64,000 nt of DNA from positions 517,277-581,276 of the forward strand of contig QANY01005406.1 of NCBI GenBank assembly GCA_003255025.1, in the 5' to 3' direction. Shown here piece by piece: positions 45,557 through 56,984 of this stretch; the stretch's first letter is position 1, and each line of letters starts with the position of its first letter. The notes beneath the pieces are model-generated. The model searched no databases. It saw only the letters and a program-made list of their open reading frames with translations, and was not told the origin of the DNA. The stretch is from Datisca glomerata (lineage: Eukaryota; Streptophyta; Magnoliopsida; Cucurbitales; Datiscaceae). The position numbers and the translations under genes were made by a program.

Positions 45557-47093
45557 CGATCACACACACGCGCGAGCGGCTGGCATCGTCCAGCCGCCCG
45601 GCTCGGCACGGCCCGACTCGGTCTGATCATGTCTGAGCTCTAATTTTTGCTACAAGTTACATTATGCAATAGAGCTGTTAAGAGACAGAAACTGCTATCT
45701 TTCAACTACTCATGAGGTGGCAGACGGCTGCTACTGTAGGGAAACTCTGTCACATGTCGTTGTGAGCAATGTTTAAAAAGGCGTTATTGAGGCGCGCCTC
45801 AAAGCGAGGCGTGAGCCTAACGATATGAGGCTCGCTCTTCCTCTAACAATAGAGGCGCACGCTTTTGAGGCCCACGCCTCAAGGCTGTTGAGGCGTAAGG
45901 CTCAATAATATGATTTTATGTCTGGTGAAATGATCCTTACCAAAAAACAAAAATGGGTTTTTGAAGAAAAACAGTAGTTTCGGTGATAAGCTAGAGCAAA
46001 ACAAGTAAAAACCAAAATAGAACAGCAGTAAAGATAGAGAAAAAGAAGAAGAGGTCTTGTTTTCTCAGGTGAGGTTTGATTTCTTCTTCTCCCCCATTTC
46101 GTCCTCCAATTCCTCTTCGGGATTTATTATTTGCTTCGACATAGCTATTTGAGGTTTTCAGTTTGCTCATTTTAGTTCTTCTTTCGACTAGTTTTTCTGA
46201 TTTCTTTTCATCAATGCAAAGCTTTATTACTTGTGTTCTTGTGCAAAGTTTCAAAGAGAGCGATTTTGACCGACAAAATACTTTTTTTATATCTATTTTC
46301 TGTTTTAGTGGATTGCATGTGTCCTTAATAACTTATAGTTCACTTCTTACATACTACTAAATACTATCACTTCATGTGAACTTTAGATTATTTTTCTAGT
46401 TTTCTTTATAAACCTTCTAAAAAATTAATTTATATAATTATGCTTTTATTTTTATTGTTACGCTATTATTTAATAGTTATGACAATTGTATTTGCATTTT
46501 CTCATTTTATAAGAGTAGTTTTAGTTTTTTACTTATATTTTGAGACTAAGACCTCGATACGCCTTAGAGTTTACGACTCGCCTCAGTAAAAGAAAACGCC
46601 TCAAAGCCGCTTTTAGCATTTTTAAACATTGGTTGTGAGAAGAGGGCAGTGGCTTTGAAACTGCCCACTTCGTGTCGGTTGATGAAGCGAGGCGGTTTTC
46701 AATACAGAAAACTGTCAACCTTTATCATATATAGAACATAACCGTACAGAGAAGAGTACTGAGTAATTTTCAATTTTCCTACTGTTTAAGAGAGTTTGTT
46801 TAAAGGAGAAAGAGTACAATATCCAGTTCTCTAACGGTTGAAGTATTTATTTGCTAAGTCTTCAATAATCACGGTAATTATACACTGTAAAGACAGTCAC
46901 CATAGTCTCCAAACAAACCGTGGAGGGTGATATTCGTCGTCATTGCACAACAATCCTCTATCGATTTCCTCTGTTCTGTAATTTCTGTTTTAGAGTATGT
47001 AATCTCCTGTTCTATTAGTATTGATTTTGTAATTTTTGGTTTAATCCAAGCATTTCTATTCGAGTGTTGTTCTATACTCCTACCGATTTAACA
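45557..47093 (+). repeat. 3' LTR (truncated, with nested hAT) of the TTGAC-flanked copia element
   Basis: Homologous to 43620-44219, once the 865-bp insertion at 45767-46631 is removed. The first ~220 bp of the LTR are missing. It ends ATTTAACA followed by TTGAC. Confidence 0.83.
45759..46639. mobile_element. hAT-type element with exact 8-bp duplication in the LTR
   Basis: The element spans 45767-46631 (865 bp), flanked by identical GTTGTGAG at 45759-45766 and 46632-46639. Termini are CAATGTTTAAAAAGGCG (left) and CAATGTTTAAAAATGC (right, minus strand). The subterminal regions are rich in GAGGCG / CGCCTC words in both orientations, as expected for transposase-binding repeats. The uninterrupted 5' LTR shows the empty site (ATTGTGAGGAGATGGCAG near 43790). 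No transposase is present. Confidence 0.93.
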
Positions 47094-47547
47094 TTGACTA
47101 GCATGAATGTGACAAACTCTACATTCGACAATAAAAGAGCATGGTAAAGGAAGTTGAAAATTGGATGCTCAAAACAATAAAAATTAGGTCAACAAACGAT
47201 AGAGGATTATAAATGATGAACTTGTGCGAAAATCAAGTTCATTTCCAGTCTACAATTCCAATTATAAGGTGAGCATTATAAATCTGTAACGGGATGGTGA
47301 CAATAAACTGATTCCTATTGCTGTATTGAATCAAAAATTTATACTGCTGTAGAATCAACGACTATTAGAGTATTAGGTCAAGATCCTTCAAACTACCCAA
47401 AAAACAAAAAATTAACGTATAGGAATTGCAGATTCAGGAGGTGGATAGGGAACCTACTTATTGAAAAACTGGAGGATTTCAAACAAATCTGATAGACAAT
47501 GTAGTTTGTCAGATCTATCGACGAATAATGCAATCTCTACGCACCTG

Positions 47548-47721
47548 TAACGAGGATAAGAGATTGGGATTGTAAAGTGGCCGCGTTCTACCTTCTTCTT
47601 CGTCCACTTCTTCCTCTTCTTCAGGAGGGGCCAACGTCGTCTGTAAGAGAAGTGAGATTGTCGCTATAACCAAGAGCAAAGTGCCGACCTGGTTTCCCTC
47701 CTTTCTTTTCCTCTCTTTCAA
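47548..47721 (-). CDS. Candidate first exon of a small membrane-anchored protein
   Basis: On the minus strand, ATG at 47721 opens MKERKRKEGNQVGTLLLVIA, continuing into a hydrophobic segment (LLLVIATISLLLQTTLA), an acidic run (PPEEEEEVDEEEG), and PLYNPNLLSSLQ. It is followed at 47547 by GTGCGT, a plausible 5' splice site. It lies 50 bp from the start of the fold-back MULE. Without a recognised family or downstream exon, this is only a candidate; it could be the leader region of the Tudor-like gene. Confidence 0.3.
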
Positions 47722-48239
47722 TCCTTCTTGCCTTTTGTTTCCTTCGTTCTAATTTTCCTCAAAACATAAAGGTTTTTTTCATTAAACTTGACTAATAGAC
47801 TAATCATTTAGTAAAAATCAATCTTTACATTAATTTTTATTTACCTTTACCACTGACTTACCTTCTACTCAAAATACATTTATGCAGTTACATGTGTACC
47901 TTTCATTTCCTTATTCGTTTTCTTCTTCGTCTTCTTCATTATTCATGCAGCAACAAAAAATTGTTAGTTCTTCTTTCTAGAATATGTATAAGTTTTGTTT
48001 TCTTCTTAATTTCTTAAAAGCTTGAATTTTCATGAATTTTTGCTGTTCATGAATTTTCTGAAAATATTTATTTATTTTCGTTTTTTCTGGAACGTTGTTT
48101 GAAACTCATTTATTTTCTTTTTTCCGGAAAACTTGAATTTTGGACGAAGAAGAAGAAAAAGAAATTTGATGGGTTTGTGCCTAGATTTGAGATAGAGAAA
48201 CTCGTAGAGAGAAAGAGAATGGCTTTTGCTAATTTTGTA

Positions 48240-48480
48240 CTACAAGATGTGGTACACTGGCGTCGTGTAATCATCGTGTATTGTAGACTACACGATGGAT
48301 ACACGACATCAGTGTACCCCCATCGTGTAGATTGGATGATGGATACACGACATCAGTGTACTCCGATCGTGTAGACTGAATGATGGTTATACGACGTTAG
48401 TGTAACCATCGTGTAGACTACACGATGGTTACACGACGCCAGTGTATCCACCGTATAGCTCGTGTACCCAAATTTACAAA
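48240..48480. repeat. CTACACGATGG / CCATCGTGTAG palindromic tandem array
   Basis: About five imperfect ~46-bp units are built from GATGG(A/T)TACACGAC(A/G)(T/C)CAGTGTA and CCATCGTGTAGACT. The words are reverse complements of one another, so hairpins can form within and between units. A shorter mirrored set lies at 48705-48820 in the other arm. Confidence 0.85.
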
Positions 48481-48704
48481 CAAAATAACTTTCAGCCTCT
48501 AAAAGTGCTAAAAAACATTATTTTTTGTGGTTGAAACTAGGTTGTGACGGGTATTTGATATCTTACGGGTCACGTGGTTCAACCCAAGTCAAAAGTTACG
48601 CCCTCCGAAAGTTTATCGGACCGGAAACATTAAATTTTTTTAATGAATTTTTCAAATACTTGAGGCTATATTTTATTCTTCAATTTTAAAAGTATTATTG
48701 ATGA

Positions 48705-48820
48705 GAAATGTTCGTGTAGTCTACATGATGGCTACACGACGCTGGTATAGACTACAGACTTCATGTAGTTATCGTGTAGACTGTACGATCTGACTTTCGT
48801 GCAGCCATGGTGTAGTGCAA
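48705..48820. repeat. Mirrored copy of the CACGATGG array (right arm)
   Basis: Contains GTGTAGTCTACATGATGGCT, ACACGACGCTGGTATAGACT and ATCGTGTAGACTGTACGATC. It matches 48240-48480 in inverted orientation. Confidence 0.75.
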
Positions 48821-49255
48821 AATTAATAAAACTCATTCTCTCTCTACGGGTTCTCTCTCTCAAATCTTGGCAAATACCCATCAAAATTCTTCTTCTTTGT
48901 TTAAAATTCAAGCTTTTCAGAAGAAAAAAAATAACTCCAAACAACGTTCTAGAAAAAAAGAAAATAAATAAATATTTTCATAAAATTCATGAACAGTTGC
49001 AAACCCATGAAAATTCAAGCTTTCCAAAAATTAAGAAGAAAACAAAACTTATACATGTTCCAGAAATAAGGAAGAAGAAAACGAAGGAAGAAAAGGAAAA
49101 AGAAAACGGAAACGATGGGTAAACATGTAACTTCACAAAGACATTTTGAGTGGAATGTGGATCAAAGGTCAGGGTAAATAAAAATTAGTGTAAGGGTTAA
49201 TTTTTATAAAATGGTTAGTCTATAGGACGAGTTTAGCAAAAAACCCAAACATAAA

Positions 49256-52200
49256 ATAATAATTAATAAATTTTTTATTACAATTTAGATTTTATGGGTA
49301 CAAATTATCTGTAAGTGAGAGTTGATGGGTATGAATTGAATTTTACTATTTTTTTGTAAAAACTATCTAATGAAAATTGTGTGAGGCGTTTAAAGTGGAT
49401 AGAAATGAGTAAACTTACTTATTTTAAAAGTTCATGATGTAAAATTACTCATTCTAAATTTCATGAATACAAATTGTCAATCAGTAAAAATTTAAATGTA
49501 TGGTTTAAATTTAACCCCTTAATCTTTTATTGATCAAGTGATATCAATGATTCATAGATTGATAAACTTAGATTTTGTTGGTAGCTTAATTAACCGTATC
49601 CGAATAACAATTTCACAATAAACTAAAACTTTCTTTAAAAAAGTTGCAAACTTTAGGAAATCGACCATAGTGGGTCACTCAAACCACTGTATTAGCGTTT
49701 GGAAAACTGAGTCCTTAAACTTACATTTTCATTAACAATTTCGTAGAAAGCAGTAACTACATAAATAACATAAATTTTGTCGTGTATTACGTCTCACACT
49801 AAAAAAATTATTGGAATAAAGATTAAAATGGCAGTATGAACAATTACACAAAAAAAATATATAAGTCTGAAGCTTCTTTATTTTAGTGTCTAAGAGAGGA
49901 TAAAAAAACCTCAGGGGCGAGGCAGAAGTTCTATAGAAAGGGGGCAAATTTTTTTTTTCAACTTCATGCTATTTATACGAATGTAATTTTAAAATTTTTT
50001 GAATAAGATAAATAATATATTGTTTAGTAATTTTACAAACTTAAATGGGATAGATAGTATGCAAATTTGTAATTTTCTAAATTTTAAGGGGTAAATAATA
50101 TATAATTTTATAACTTTATAAATTAAAAGAAGGTAAAAACTAGATTGATATGTCATTTTACACATGTTATGGAGATTATTACATATAATACAAAAAAAAT
50201 TATATGATCAAGGGGGTAATTGGCCCCTTCATCAATAGGTGGGCTCTTCCCTGACTATACTGTTATGTTTGATAGTTTCAATGAAATATCATTTTTGATT
50301 AAAAAAGATAAATAAAAATAAATCAAGGGTAGACTAGTAAGTTTAATTACATATTTTTCTCAAAATAAAAACTTAAGGTTCAAGATGTGGGAATGACTAT
50401 AAATATTTAAGGTCAAATTATATGATGGGTTAGCATGAATTATTAAGCTGCGCTTAATAAGCTCATTTCTAGATTTTGTAGTATATGGTATTGACAACGA
50501 CAATGAATCTTCCTAAGAGCTTAAGAAAGGATACACATTTAAGCCTAAACCTTGTTGGTTAGAGAATTGCATATTGTTGCTCAGATGTTCAAATTTTTTC
50601 ATGAAAGAGTCGTCTTTGTATTCTGTTTTCTGATATGTACGGTACAATACTTATTTATAAACTAGATAAACGTGAATTAAAATATAATATAAGCGTAGTA
50701 CAATATTAATGTGGACAGACTACTAGTCTAAAACATTGTCTGACAAGCTAGTGGAGTAATTAAGCTTCGCAAATTATTAATTTACATTGCTATGTTGGAT
50801 TAGAAGTCCACAAGAGACCATATTCTTGCTGCACATCAAGAAAACTCATGCGAGGCATATGGGTGAGTAGCATGTTATAAACTGATGCATATCATATAAA
50901 CCATATTCTTCAGTTAATTAATTACCTCGTAACCAATATAAGTATGGTGAAAGTGCAAGTAGCAAAACTAGTAGGCTTTTTCCTTGAATTTCCATATATT
51001 AACATTGTTTTTCAAATGAAATGTAGCCAATCTGCATATATTTTTTATAAGAAAATGGTTTATATGAATATGTGTGGTTTGAAAATCACACATTGATTGC
51101 AAACTATGCTTAGGATATACTTATAAAACGATAGATGCACTTCTAATTTGGAATCAAATTTTGGATTGATCATAAGAGAACAAAATCCATGAGTCATGTT
51201 GTTTGGAGTACTGGGCTAAAACGAACAATATTTTTAGTTGATTGATGAGTCATGCGTCTCATATTTTTATGATGAAAAGTACCAATATTCATATATCATT
51301 GCACGTCAAAAACGTAACTATATCATACACATATGAAACACATCGACACTCTCTCTTAAAAAACATGTATAAGTGCTTCTTAGCTACAAACAATTTAAGC
51401 CATTCTATTTATGCATTTGCTTTTATGAAAAGTAGGCTAAAATAATGTCCTTAAGCTTTCTGTTCATTGAGATTGCTGCTTTATCTGAAAAAGAAAAGGA
51501 AAGAAAAACAAAAGAAATACCTTCTGCTTAAAAAATTGTTCACCTAAAGAACTTTTGAGGTAGGAATTACATAAGCAGGCAGTGGTTGGTGGTGACCACT
51601 TGCAAAAAGAAACAAAATAAAGATAGTTTATTTTTAGTCCATTAAATTTTATTCTTCTATTTTTAGAGAAAACGTTACAGACCATCCATCATTGAATTAA
51701 TCTATTACATCATATGAGTACGATCTCAAAAGATACATGCATTTCAGTACAAGTATCGGACCGACTAATACCATTGAAAAATTCTAGACTAAAATACTTA
51801 CTTTGTGTTTAAGAATCCAATAAGTATAACCATATATAGCAAGTATTTCCCTTAGCTGGCCATGTAACCTGGTTACTTGAAAGCTATCATTATGTCTCCA
51901 ATTCAAAGGACTTATATTCCCCAATCCCCACCAGGCGTTAATATAAATTAAAGATGGAATTCCTGTCACTGATTTCACCACCTTTCACACTCCATCTCCA
52001 AGTTCATATGCTCATTCTGATCCTAAATAAGCTCACAAATAATAATTGAAATTAACCATAGCCTTAAGGTCCCGTCTGGTCTACGATTTGTAAAGATTTA
52101 TTTTACATTATTGGAAAAGTATGTTGCTCGGAATTCAGAGCATAGAGAGGAGGATCTGATTGCTCATTAAGCATGTGGAATCAACAAATCTACTCGCACA

Positions 52201-53261
52201 CCAAAGCAAAGTTGACCCGTTATGAAGGCGGTGCATTCAGATGTTAAGGGTCACACAAATCCATAATCAATGCACATTTTACATATAGTAGTGTGACATG
52301 TTTTCATTTCTTTTGTTTTTCTTTCATAAATTATAAATTAGCATCTATTATTTATTCGGGCGGTCATTTTAGTCCTTGAACTTTCAGTTTGATCATATCG
52401 ACCATCTATGCTTCAGATTTTAAGTGAATTAAATCTCAGTATTAGTTCCGTTTTAAATTTCCGTACTTTTGATCATGTAGAAGTAATAAAAATAACGAAA
52501 ATATTGGACGGAATGTTGGTATTACTTGAATGAAAACCCAAGTAACTAATTTAATCAACTAGAAGTGTAGGATGACACTAAATATAATTCACCAATTTTT
52601 TTCACAAAACTAACAAAGTTTTATAAAAATCTTAATTAAAGGTACCTCAAACTCACAACCTCATCAGTATGTTTGCATTGCACGTATAGAACTTAAACTA
52701 TTTGTGTCAAACAACACTTTTCTTTTATAAAGGAAGGTTTGGATTCCAATTCATTAATAGAATTATGAAGATGGGCCAAAACATCTACTTTCATCTCTTT
52801 CTACTTGTAGGCTTGTGCATGTGAGAGTTAAAGCAATAGTTACCAAAGATAATGAAAAGAAAGGAAATGAGAAATTAGATTGAATTGGACAATTACATAT
52901 GGACAAGAAAATGATACCTAATGTCAATGTCTAGCCACTCTATTATGTTCATTTCCACAATCTCTTCCCCTCTTAACTTCCATACACATCAACCCCAAAT
53001 CAATATATTGTGGTCATAATTCCTTGGCTAGTACTTATGTAAATACTATTTTGTCCCTAAATGCTGAATTTATCTTCCACGATAGAATTTAATTGGGTGC
53101 ATCTTATCTCAATCCTCTAATGCCCATTTCATTATTATTGTGTAATTACGAGAAACCATGGTGTCCAAATTGGTAAATAGAAGTAACATAAAAAAAGGCC
53201 TTAAATTTCTCAAGAACTCACAACACCCTGAAATGAAACCAAGAAAGCACACGATCCCATA
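49256..53261. other. 4-kb AT-rich intergenic region upstream of SGR9
   Basis: No gene is recognised on either strand. At 49912-50253 a segment begins CAGGGGCGAGGCAGAAG and ends with minus-strand CAGGGAAGAGCCCACC. These are the kind of ends seen in widespread CAGGGGCGGAGCC-type plant transposons, but no target duplication is evident. The remainder is AT-rich DNA without internal repeats that I could align. Confidence 0.45.
49912..50253. mobile_element. Possible decayed CAGGGGCG-end DNA transposon
   Basis: Weak inverted ends CAGGGGCGAGGC and CAGGGAAGAGCC enclose about 340 bp of AT-rich DNA with a G-run/C-run pair (AAAGGGGGCAAATT, AATTGGCCCC). No target duplication was found. Confidence 0.35.
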
Positions 53262-54086
53262 ATGGAAGTAACAACAACAACCATCATTTCAGCACTCTCC
53301 ACTCTCTCCTCTTCTCAACTCTCCGATCTCACCCTCTCCATCTTCTCCTACACCCACTACCGCCGCCGCCGCCTCTCCACCCTCCTTTCCTCCCCCACCC
53401 TCTTCTCCCTCTCCCTCCACCACCTCCACTCCCTCTCTCTCTCCCAAAAATCCCACCTCATCTCTCTCTACCTCCTCTCCTCCCTCTCTCTCCTCACCCA
53501 CCATTTCCATCCCCCCGCCTTCCCCCACCACCCTTCCACTACCGCCATCACTCCCCGAGACCTCGACGCCGTCGAACTCCTCCTCCTACTCTGCGAAGTC
53601 CGCCAACACCACCCGCAATCGCTCGACGCCTCTCCCGCCAAATGGCGCAGAATACTGATAACCTTCTACTCTGATAGCATGCTAAAACTGTCGGGAGGAG
53701 TCGGGGTGTATAACGGAGCCCTCTTGATACCATTTATCGAGACGGTCACGAGGTGTTTGAAATTTGTTGGTGTGGTGAAAAGTGTTCGGAAGGTGGGGGC
53801 TTCGCCGGCTGCGGTGGTGGGGCTGCCGTCGGTGGAGGTGAGAGAAGGTGGAGTGGAGTGCGCGGTATGTAGGGTGGTGATGAGTAAAGGGAGAGATGTG
53901 TGTAGATTGCCATGTCAGCATTTGTTTCATTGGATATGCATTTTGCCTTGGCTGAGGAAGACCAACACGTGTCCTTGTTGCCGCTTTCAGCTTCCTACTG
54001 ATGATGTCTTTGTTGAGATCCAACGGCTCTGTAACATTCTGATCAAGGCTAGCTGCAGGACTTCTGGTGGAGATCAGCGTACGTGA
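53262..54086 (+). CDS. SGR9: RING-H2 E3 ubiquitin ligase, SGR9 type
   Basis: Intronless, 274 residues. The N-terminal half (about 10-160) is a helical Ser/Leu-rich region with ALSTLSSSQLSDLTLSI and LLSSPTLFSLSL, recognisable as the amyloplast-associated part of SHOOT GRAVITROPISM 9. A complete RING-H2 finger follows with C200-x2-C203, C218-x-H220-x2-H223-x2-C226 and C237-x2-C240. The conserved LPWL segment (228-231) is on the E2-binding side. In Arabidopsis, SGR9 (At5g02750) acts at amyloplasts of endodermal cells, where it loosens their attachment to actin so that they sediment during gravity sensing. The first 240 bp of the gene are extremely C/T-rich (TCTCTCC-type codons), a compositional oddity that creates long antisense open frames. 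The start is supported by MEVTTTTIISALSTLSSSQL matching the expected N-terminus. Confidence 0.9.
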   Translation: MEVTTTTIISALSTLSSSQLSDLTLSIFSYTHYRRRRLSTLLSSPTLFSLSLHHLHSLSLSQKSHLISLYLLSSLSLLTHHFHPPAFPHHPSTTAITPRDLDAVELLLLLCEVRQHHPQSLDASPAKWRRILITFYSDSMLKLSGGVGVYNGALLIPFIETVTRCLKFVGVVKSVRKVGASPAAVVGLPSVEVREGGVECAVCRVVMSKGRDVCRLPCQHLFHWICILPWLRKTNTCPCCRFQLPTDDVFVEIQRLCNILIKASCRTSGGDQRT

Positions 54087-56984
54087 TTGCTGCAATGATC
54101 ATATATGTATAGATCGTGTGGTGATGGTAAGCTTGATCATCATTAACTCATCTTGTTTGTTGAGAGAGTCAGATACATCGTTGTGAAGAAGAGAAAGATG
54201 AGATTGGGATGAATGGTGGTGATGAAAGGAGTTGAAAAGCACAGGTTGGTTTTGATAAAGACACGTGTGGTTAGGCTTATAGAAGGTATGGGTTGGGGTT
54301 CACATTATAGCTTAGAGGAGAAGATATTGTTGTAGAGATCATGGAGAGAATTAAGTGCAAAAAATTTAGAATGATAATTTACATCATGATCTTTTCTTTA
54401 TTTTCTTTTCTATGGTCCTTTTGATTTAGTGTAGTTTTTGTATATACAATAACAATCCTAGTCAACTTATGTGTATCCCGACTGATTCCATCAAGCTCAT
54501 ATATTGTATTTTTAGAAGTTTATCTATGCAAGCAAAATGTACTAAAGAACTAATTACATAAAAAAGAATTTGAACTTGAAACTAGAAGGGGCCAAACCTC
54601 TTAGTTAGTCCTTCCAATTTTGGTTTGGTAAACATTTTTAGATGTTTACTGTGTTTGTAAAACTCATTAACTTCTAATAAAGAGGTTTTAAGTTTGAAAC
54701 ATGATCGTTTAATCATTAAAAACTAGATAAATAAATATTTGAGGTTGTAATAATTATAATTAATTTATTAGTAATTTTGAATCGATCAAGTTTCAATTAA
54801 TCAAATTATGTATCAATCATCCATAAATTAATATTTTATCACTTATTAAAATTATTTTTTAAATAAATATAATAATAATCGACTTTGATTAATTAAAAAG
54901 TCATCAAGATTTCTCCTAATTTAGTTTTAGTTTTGGAAAAATAGTAGGAAAATACGGGTTTCGGGGGTAGACTTGCAAAAACGGCTGAAATTTATTTTGT
55001 TTGTAAAAATGGCTGAATAGGACTATAGTAAAAACTTTATTTACCCAAATTACACAGTAGTAAATAAATAATTTATCATATTTGGTCATTTTTACAAAAA
55101 AAATATTCCTGGACATTTTTATAACTTGAACTAGGAAATTGATCATTTTTACAGTTCTCCCTCTAATTTTAAGGTGAAATTTTGATTTTTTTATACTCAA
55201 TCTGGGCTTGGACGACACTCAAATGTTAAAACCCAACAATAAAATCAGAGAGAACATCAAGAATACATTATCTTTAGAAAGAAAACAAATAGTAATAGAT
55301 AGAACAAAAATAAAAAAGAGACCACCCCAATGGCCCAATTCTATAAAAGAAATTCGGCACAAAACACCAAGCTCCCACGACAGCAAATTTTAAGTGTATT
55401 GTCTAGAAAATTTATTTAATATATAACATATATATTAATATACTGCAAGTATAAGGTCATATACAATGGACAACTCGAAACAATTTCGTTAGGGCACCAA
55501 AAACATTTTGGGCTCATTAAATTTTTTTGGAAAATGTGCCGTAACTATTTTTTTTTCTTACTTGTGATCATGTTTTAAGATTTTTTTAAAGAAGGCTTAT
55601 TTGTGCTCATATTAATAGAATGACGGGATTTTTAGACAAATGTACTATTTAAAATTTTATTTTGTTAAACAGCCAATAAAAATAATAATAGGAAAACAAC
55701 CATTTTTATAAAAGTCAACAACATTATATACTACATTTACCATAATACCAATTAACTACATTTTTTTCAATATCTTGTCTTATCCAATAACTAAACTAAA
55801 TGATTTTTGAATTTTGAATTATTGGAAAGAGATTTATCCATTTTATGTTACTTGAAAATTAAATGATTGAATTTTATAATTTAAATAAAAATAATAAACA
55901 GTTTATTTGTTTTTTATTTACCTATTCAATTATAAATAATAAGTTTCGACTGTTATTTCTACAATTTAATTATGTTATTAAATTAATATATATANTTGTG
56001 TAAATTATTATTATTACGGTAATGATGAATTGTTTGATTAATTTACTAAAATAACTAATATATATTCGTAAATGATTATAAAAATATTTATGTAAATAAT
56101 TATTGCAACCTATATAAATATATAGATTTTTTATCTAAACAAAAGTTTGTAACTGTATTGCAAAAAAGGGAAATATATTTACTTCGAATTTATATTTATT
56201 TATTTTTGAATAAACGTATATTTGCCTAAAAATCACTATTAATTCTCCAAAAATAAGGAATTACTCAATCATTAAAAAATGAATTTAATGAAAATGTTAT
56301 CGATTTCAAATAAAAAATTTGTTGAGGTACAAAAATATAATTACTCTAAATATTTATTTTATTAGTAAATACATATTTACCTAAAAATCACAACTAATTC
56401 TCCTAAAACAAAAGAGATCGCTCCATCTTTAAAAAATATGCAATTAATGAAAATAATTATATAAAATAGTTATAGGATAAAATATTTAGAAGTAATTATT
56501 TTTATTAATTACATAAGTACTTATAACAATAAAATAGTCCAATAAATAGGAAAATTATATATAATTAAAGAAAATAATTACATAATTCATATTTTTTTAT
56601 TTGTCATATGATTTCATGTGTATAATGACTTTTTGTGGATTTGTGTCATAAATAAAGGTTAATCGGATTTTTTGGTATTATTAGTGTTAATCAGATTTTT
56701 TTAATATGTCTCATGTATTATATTTTTTGTCTTGTTATTTTTGGTATTATTAATCCACCAATTTCGTTCTTGTTTAAATGAGAAAGTCTAAAAAAATTAA
56801 GATTTGTTGAAAAACAATTTGGTTATGATATACTGCTATTTTTATCCATTTAGTAACTATAATAAATATATTAATTGCTTAGAATATGTTAACAGTAATT
56901 ATCTTGGAGAGTGGTGGAATAGGAATAAAAGGTTATAGTCAAACTAACTTGATTATTATTAGCTTAATTATTTTTTAAAAAAGG
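54087..56984. other. AT-rich intergenic region downstream of SGR9
   Basis: SGR9 3' flank to about 54450, then very AT-rich DNA. At 54950-55170, GCAAAAACGGCTGAAATTTA and TGTAAAAATGGCTGAA on one side face inverted TTTGGTCATTTTTACA and GATCATTTTTACAGTTCTCC on the other, resembling a small MULE-type MITE whose ends I could not fix. Position 55995 is an unresolved base. No coding similarity is seen. Confidence 0.45.

Larger units (their letters stand above)
43396..47098 (+). mobile_element. Internally deleted copia element with exact TTGAC target duplication
   Basis: The element is 43401-47093, flanked by TTGAC at 43396-43400 and 47094-47098. The 5' LTR is 43401-44219 (TGTTGGAGCTATGGAG ... GTTGTAACA, 819 bp). 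A gag start follows (about 44243-44506 and 45149-45290) and then a 5'-truncated 3' LTR (about 45557-47093) ending ATTTAACA. Almost all of pol is missing. Two hAT-like elements are nested in it, one in gag (44507-45148) and one in the 3' LTR (45767-46631). The LTR contains a TTTATAAGTC TATA-like site near 43522 and a direct repeat GGGCCATAC(T/C)CTAAGAGGCA. Confidence 0.88.
47762..49255. mobile_element. Second fold-back MULE, perfect 9-bp target duplication
   Basis: The element spans 47771-49246 (1476 bp), flanked by AAACATAAA at 47762-47770 and 49247-49255. Ends are GGTTTTTTTCATTAAACTTG (left) and GGGTTTTTTGCTAAACTCGT (right, minus strand). The two arms stay alignable inward for about 460 bp (for example TATAAGTTTTGTTTTCTTCT and CTTGAATTTTCATG in both). 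The middle (48240-48820) holds arrays of a CTACACGATGG / CCATCGTGTAG palindrome. There is no transposase. Duplication length and structure are Mutator-like. The sequence is unrelated to the MULE at 9752. Confidence 0.92.

Noticed and set aside
53289..53531. Long minus-strand open frame rich in Glu/Gly opposite SGR9
   Set aside because: It is a shadow of the C/T-rich coding strand and has no homology.
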